A stretch of 64,000 bases of DNA from Heterodera schachtii (lineage: Eukaryota > Nematoda > Chromadorea > Rhabditida > Heteroderidae). The stretch lies in the NCBI GenBank assembly GCA_023374025.1, contig SIJG01000162.1, positions 150,990 to 214,989 on the forward strand. Direction: 5' to 3'. The notes beneath the pieces were generated by a model. It was not told the origin of the DNA, ran no database searches, and saw only the letters and a list, made by a program, of their open reading frames with translations. Positions 59,169-64,000 of this stretch are shown piece by piece (position 1 is the stretch's first letter; every line of letters begins with the position of its first letter). A program made the position numbers and the translations under genes.

Positions 59169-59561
59169 CAGTTGGGCCGTCACGGCTGGACCCTCATGTT
59201 TTGGCCCTACACGTTTCTGCTCCCATGTTTTTTTTTATAACTTTTTTTTTGTCATCCCAAACAAACACTGTTGGTATCACTCGTAAAGCTCTTCAATGCT
59301 TTATTATCCTTGCAAAAAAAAAGGATTTTCTAGCATATTAGTTTTTTTTAAATTTCAAAAATTTTGACTTGCAATTTATTACGGTATAACTTTTTAAACA
59401 ATTGTCTAATTGCGAAGCAATAGCTAGAAATTCTTCTAAATATGTTAAGCTTTCGAAGGGTACCAAAATTGCTTTGATTTGGTTGGTTGACAAAGAAAAA
59501 AATTATAGTGCAAAAACATGCTGGGCCCAACCGTGCCGGCTCAACCGTAACGGCCCAACTG
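59169..59561. mobile_element. Long-inverted-repeat element in intron 10 of gene F
   Basis: CAGTTGGGCCGTCACGG at the left and CCGTAACGGCCCAACTG at the right, as in gene C (38093-38498). The outer flanks GCATTCATTTCG and GCATTAATTTCG are nearly identical, suggesting a 9-12-bp target duplication with slightly longer termini. Absent from gene A; gene E has a shortened intron. Confidence 0.75.
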
Positions 59562-60419
59562 AGGTAAACCGCATTAATTTCGTATATAATCGAATTCAGG
59601 AAGTCACTTGGCCAACAATTTCGCGCGCATATGCAAAAAATAAAATTGGTACAACGGCTATTGTTGAGAGTGAAGCCGAGTATAAAATAGTAGCGCAGAG
59701 GGTAAAGGAAAAGCTTGATATAATAGGCCCACAAAAGTAAGTAAATTGTAGAGCGGATGTGATACTCGTACGAAAACCATTAAAGGAATAATTTTAGAGA
59801 AGTCAGACCGGGCTCCTGGTACTGAACCCGTCGTAATTCAAATTAGTCAACAAATAGGCAATGAAAACGGAAAAAAAATTCAATTACATAACACTACTTC
59901 AGTCGGCCAAATTTCAAAAAAAAATTGATTTTATTTAAGTCAATTTCATGGTTTGGCCAAAGTTTTCTTGAATATTTTCACTTATATTTACTTTTATGAT
60001 TCCCTTTTGCGTCTTAATTTCAATTTAAACATTTACGGTTTATTGGATTTGAAATATCCCCAAGTTATTTAAAAGTGATATTATTTTTTAATAAAAATAG
60101 CTTTTAAGAAAATTGTTGAATTATTTTTTTCATCGCTTTGAATGGTTCTTAATATGTTTTTATCTTTGTAATTACTTAAATTTAGATATTTTCACACGGT
60201 CATCGTTTTCCCAAATTGGAGTAACGCATTTCAGTTGGCAATCCTTGCTAAACAAAGTCACTATTTCTTTTTGGACGGCGAAAATGAAATCAAAGAAAAC
60301 CAAATCAATGTGATCGTTGTTCGGTGTGAAAACGACCGTTTTGGAAGGGCTATCCAAGCGGGGCAGTGGTTTACCCAAACAGTTGAAAAACAAATGAAAG
60401 ACATGATAAAGTAAATTTT

Positions 60420-60873
60420 GGTAATAGTGCCGATGGTAGCCAGTTCCCCTTTTTCAAAAAAAAAAAAAATTTTCAAGATAGTCATTTTAGCAAATTTTCG
60501 AGGTCGGAGAATCCGATTCTGATATCCATTTCGACCCAATTTCGAACCTCGGGCCCGATTTATGTAGAACAAAAAGTCGAAAACTCAAATTTTTAGAGTT
60601 TCCCATTTTTGGTCTAAAATGGTTTAAATGTGAACAAATAAAATAAAAATCACTAAAGTTTCAACAAAAAAAACCTTTCACTTTTAGATCAAAAATAAGA
60701 AATGTGAAAATTTGAGTTTTCGACTTTTGGTTCGAAATCAGGTCCGGAATTCGGAATTGGGTTGAAATGGATATTAGAATTTGATTCTTTGACCTGAAAA
60801 CCCCTAAAATGGATCTCTAAAAAAAAATTAAAATTTTTTTTTGAAAAAAGAGGCTACCATAGGTACTATTACC
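60420..60873. mobile_element. Foldback element inserted at the exon 12 splice donor of gene F
   Basis: GGTAATAGTGCCGATGGTAG at the left and the complement CTACCATAGGTACTATTACC at the right; inversion extends about 200 bp per arm so nearly the whole 454 bp can fold. Target repeats GTAAATTTT (60411-60419) and GTAATTTTT (60874-60882) differ at one base. The left repeat is the splice donor itself, directly after exon 12. Confidence 0.88.
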
Positions 60874-61622
60874 GTAATTTTTATTGAATAGCTATTAGGC
60901 TCTTTTTGTAAGGTTCAAAATTCTGCTGGGTTTACTTTGTTTCATTACTCAAAATTTTGTTTTTTTGTTTCTTAAAATTCTTGAAATATTTTCTGTTAAG
61001 GAAATGGCTGGACGAGGACACCAAAAGATTGAATCCGCTCATGGGACTCGCGAAACAACTGAAACAAGAGCTTAGATTTTATCATAATTTGATCTTGATC
61101 CGAAATTGGAACTTTTGGAGTTCCTCAGCCACAATTACTTTGGGTGAAAAGCAAAAAAAATAATAATAATTTAATTTTTATTTTTAAAATTATTTTTTTT
61201 CAGGTGTCACCCCGACCAAAATCAATTCTGTCCGGGCCGAACAGGGTTTCAGTCATAAAATAAATCCAGCATTTGCGAATGCACAAATTTTCCATGTCCA
61301 CATGATCCTGTGAATTATGCGACAAATTTGACAAGAGTCTAAAACAAATAAATCAATTAAAATTGGTAATTAACGAATAATGTTTAAAAAAATGATTTGA
61401 AGAATGCGGGAACTTTTTGCGCACACTTCATTTAAATTTAATATATTCCCAATTTTTACTATTGCATTTAAATACTGCGTAAAAGACAATAAATATCGAA
61501 TGTTCTTTCCAATTACAATAGGTATACGTATCATTAATTAGATACTAATTGGGTCTGTCTTCTGCAAATGCTAAATAATCGCGCGTCATTTGGAACCTAA
61601 TGAACAAAACAAAATGATCAAA

Positions 61623-61769
61623 TCAAATTTCAAGCTTCGGCTTCTTCTTATTCGTCTTTTTCTTCTTTCCTTCCTTGCGCTTAATTCGTTTGGTGTTGCG
61701 CAGCGCTTCCCCCAATTCTTGAGTCTTACGCTTAATGTGCTCGGCGGACGGAGCGATGAAATTGGCAAC
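61623..61769 (-). CDS. Lys/Arg-rich last exon of an unknown gene, copy after F
   Basis: 49 codons including TGA (61623-61625): VANFIAPSAEHIKRK at the start and a basic tail with KKKK and KKKPKLEI. Same length and frame as 54748-54894. It could be spliced to the exon at 62110-62437 if that exon ends at the GTCAGT site (phase 0 both sides), which would make one minus-strand gene convergent with gene F. That join is inference. Confidence 0.6.
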   Translation of the reverse strand, partial: VANFIAPSAEHIKRKTQELGEALRNTKRIKRKEGKKKKTNKKKPKLEI

Positions 61770-62109
61770 CTTTGAAAGTGTCGGGAAATAATGAAAAATT
61801 GTGGTCGTTGAAAATTATGTATGTATTTGCGACATCCTACAATTTAATTGAAATAATAAAAATCCGCTCCAAACAACTCAGAACTCACAAACGGGAGCAC
61901 GTCGCCGGGACATAAATTCGCCGTAAATTTTTTTTGTTTTAGAAAAAAAAAATCAAAAATTTTAGTTACCTAGACTAATTCGAAAAAAATTTATCAAGAA
62001 AATTCATGGAAACAAAAAAAAAATCAAAGTTTTTCATTAAGAACTAGATTTTCAAAAAAGAAAAAAAAATTAGACAATTTTTTTTTTTTTTGCTGTTTTG
62101 ACATTATGT

Positions 62110-62437
62110 CAATCGATGTTTCGGCGGTGACGTTTTGTCGTGCTCCCGATTTTTGCATTTTGAAAAAACAATGCTGACTGACCATCGTCTCATTTTTCAA
62201 TATTTCGTGGTTAGAATTCGGCCTTGAATAATCCACTCTGAACAGTTTGCAGCTGAACTCTTTGAAGTACAACACAACGTTCAGGGGCCCTTGGCCACAA
62301 ATGTTGTACATCGGCATGGCATTCCATGCGACGCCTTCGATTCGTTCCAGTGACCATGGCTTCTTGAAGAAAATGGAGGAATGCGGGCAGTCAAACAAAA
62401 ATGAAGGGGATGGGACAAAATCTTGCCGCCGAAATTT
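62110..62437 (-). CDS. Open exon of an unknown minus-strand protein
   Basis: A minus-strand frame open from about 62437 to 62110 with normal amino-acid composition: KKPWSLERIEGVAWNAMPMY, then NICGQGPLNVVLYFKEF, a Cys-Lys-Leu-Phe-Arg stretch and SQHCFFKMQKSGARQ. Its base composition is clearly less AT-rich than its neighbours. Exon ends are approximate: a possible donor GTCAGT lies after NETM, or the exon runs to a GTCAAA near 62106. No family recognised. Confidence 0.5.
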
Positions 62438-62530
62438 AAAAAAAAAATCTAAATTTAAAAATTTCCAAGAAAAAAATTTGTTTTATAAAAATTTTAAACC
62501 AACACAGTGAGAGAGGCTTAGGTTCATACA

Positions 62531-63020
62531 TTTTTTAGGGGGGGGGTCGACCCCCCCCCCCCTCGCTCGCAAAGAGGGCCAGCGAGGGGGGGGGGTTCGC
62601 AGCGAAGGGGGGGCCGGTGTAAAAGAGGTGGGGGGGAGGGGGTCCGCAGCGAGGGGGGGTCGCAAATTTTGAAAAATTTCTTAATAAATTCATTAAAAAT
62701 CCAAAAAAATTTTCCCCGGCGGCGCCTAGCGGCACCGCCGGAACCCAAAAATCCCAATTTTTCTTAAAAAAATGGCTTAAAATCGCAAAAATAGGCCATT
62801 TTTTGGTGAAAATCTGTTAACAAATCGCATTAAAAATTACAAAATTTTTCCCGGCGGCGCCTATCGGCACCGCCGGCCCCCTTGTTTCCAAAAATTTTTT
62901 GGAAAAACCGCGCCGAAAAAAAACTGTTTTTTGAAAAGCAAAAAAAAAAAAAAAGGTCTTCGGCGGCCGACCCCCCTTCGCAAATTTTTTGGCCGACCCA
63001 CCCCCCTTTTTTATGTATGC
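62531..63020. mobile_element. GC-rich element with GCATACAT termini and two palindrome units
   Basis: TCATACATTTTTTAGGGGGG at the left and the complement of CCCCCCTTTTTTATGTATGC at the right. Inside: CTCGCTCGCAAAGAGGGCCA, GTCCGCAGCGAGGGGGG, and two roughly 135-bp units with GGCGGCGCCTATCGGCACCG-type cores (near 62717 and 62851). A truncated relative is in intron 12 of gene A. Target duplication not resolved. Confidence 0.6.
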
Positions 63021-63078
63021 TTAGGTTAGGCCTAAGCGTATGCTTTGTTTTTGAAATTTTTTAAATGTTCCCAAATGA

Positions 63079-63201
63079 CCATCCTTCAAAACGCACCCGA
63101 AGGATTACATACAATCCGACCACGACCCGTTCAAATTTGGCTGCACCAAGTTGGAGCAGTTGGACCAATTGCCACGGATCGACCAAAATCTAAAATTGTA
63201 A
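63079..63201 (+). pseudogene. Possible C-terminal exon fragment, plus strand
   Basis: The frame HPKDYIQSDHDPFKFG..., KLEQLDQLPRIDQNLKL ends at TAA (63199-63201). A decayed match at about 55165-55241 keeps this frame but not the others, favouring it. An in-frame TGA (63076-63078) lies just before the segment and no good acceptor is visible, so it may be a fragment. An overlapping ATG frame of 46 codons exists but is broken in the second copy. Confidence 0.4.
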
Positions 63202-63502
63202 AAGATTTTTAAATTTTATTGAAAAAAAATAATAATTTAAAACAGAGAAATTTTTCCAAAAAATCATATTGTTAGAAATTTATTAAGAATTAAAAAAAAT
63301 CAGCGATTTTTTCAAATTTGCAAAAAATTTTCAAAATGTTTTAGAACGTAGTGTTGTGTGCACCCCTTGGTTTCTGTTTGTGCATTTTTGCAATCAACCC
63401 CCCCCCCCTCAAATCTATTTTTTAAAATTTCAAACAAAAATTTTTCCAAAAAAAAATTTCGGGGAAAAATTTTTTTCTTGTAATTTTCCTAAGAAAAATT
63501 TT

Positions 63503-63718
63503 TTAATTTATTTCCCTCTCCCTCCCTTCTTCTTGCGCCACCTTCGCAATGTCGGCGCCAAAAGTGTGCCTGAACGCGTTGCGCTTCTTTTTTTGAGACC
63601 ATCGTTCCTGCTTCATTTGCTGTTGTCCCCCCGTCTCCGCTCCGCTGAGCACAAACTGTCGGTTCACCAAATGCATTTTACGTTCTCTGAGCGGCACAAA
63701 AAGAGGCAACGGTTCACC
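63503..63718 (-). CDS. Last exon of an unknown minus-strand gene
   Basis: Acceptor ATTTTTCAG directly before 63718; 71 codons then TAA (63503-63505). Peptide: GEPLPLFVPLRERKMHLVNR, QFVLSGAETGG, then a basic segment (KQERWSQKKKRNAFRHTFG) and an acidic end (AQEEGREREIN). Codon composition is clearly different from the AT-rich surroundings. The upstream exon is not identified; the window ends shortly after. No family recognised. Confidence 0.55.
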   Translation of the reverse strand, partial: GEPLPLFVPLRERKMHLVNRQFVLSGAETGGQQQMKQERWSQKKKRNAFRHTFGADIAKVAQEEGREREIN

Positions 63719-64000
63719 CTGAAAAATAATGCACCGATTTTGACGGAGTAAATTCAGTAAAAACCTCCAACACATACTGGGCCAACCCGGGCTCGTACTG
63801 TTTTTTCGATAAAAAAAATTTCCATAATCGTTGTAAAAGTTGAACGAATTAAACAACATTCTTTTTTGGTATTATTCAATAGCCCTTAAGAGTCTCTATT
63901 TCACATGCAAAATTCAAGCAAATTTTATTGTTTTTTCAAAAAAGTTATGGCCAAAAATCGTTTATAAAAAATTTTTCGTCTAAATTTTTTCAAACTTTTC

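Larger units (their letters stand above)
56274..61313 (+). pseudogene. Array gene F: A-type copy lacking exons 3 and 4
   Basis: Exons: 56274-56294, 56362-56437, then only the last 15 nt of exon 4 (56461-56475), then 56550-56687, 56790-56949, 56999-57049, 57109-57184, 58312-58408, 58761-58886, 59600-59736, 60186-60410, 61001-61143, 61204-61313. A deletion joins the beginning of intron 2 to the end of exon 4, removing the hydrophobic segment and the helical region. Exon 2 also has a 27-nt in-frame tandem duplication of the LLWPK-LA part of the signal peptide. Joining exon 2 directly to exon 5 is out of phase. Exons 5-14 are all open and of normal length, so the loss is recent. AATAAA at 61347-61352. 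Confidence 0.8.

Overview
This window looks like a piece of an AT-rich invertebrate genome, most likely a nematode. The evidence is many short GT-AG introns (about 45-100 bp when free of insertions), T-rich 'TTTCAG' type acceptors, a conserved TTTTCAG a short distance upstream of each start codon that looks like a spliced-leader acceptor, and dense small inverted-repeat transposons. No bacterial gene layout, CRISPR array, rRNA or convincing tRNA was seen. The species cannot be named from sequence alone.

The core of the window is a head-to-tail array of six copies of one 14-exon gene, all on the + strand: A 10217-15567, B 22973-28343, C 34947-40062, D 43045-48156, E 50123-54442 and F 56274-61313. 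It encodes a secreted protein of about 540 residues that I do not recognise: signal peptide, Gly/Ala-rich hydrophobic segment, charged helical region and a conserved C-terminal half. A, C, E and F form one subtype and B and D another. By exon-phase bookkeeping only B (538 aa) and E (544 aa) are clean. A carries a 1-nt loss, C a 2-nt gain, D lacks exon 6 and is otherwise damaged, and F lacks exons 3-4. Each copy is preceded by a minisatellite rich in the palindrome TTTGCGCAAA and by a shared upstream block.

Left of the array (198-3300, - strand) are five phase-compatible exons of a His/Asn/Gln/Pro-rich protein. A 4.3-kb block (3740-8010) sits before gene A and is repeated almost perfectly before gene C (29904-34250). 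Partial relatives of it follow B and D, so the array grew by duplication of larger units. Right of the array (61.6-63.8 kb) are exon fragments of other genes. One of these, a Lys/Arg-rich last exon on the - strand, is also present after E.

Introns and spacers are crowded with non-autonomous DNA transposons that can be delimited by inverted termini plus target duplications: at least nine hAT-like elements (8-bp duplications, TAGGG/CAGGG ends) and several Mutator-like long-inverted-repeat elements. One of the latter retains the C-terminal end of a transposase and is nested in an hAT-like element. Several insertions can be proven by empty sites in sister copies. Many otherwise unrelated elements carry the same roughly 136-bp internal unit centred on a GC-rich palindrome, and many have ends built of short amplified words.
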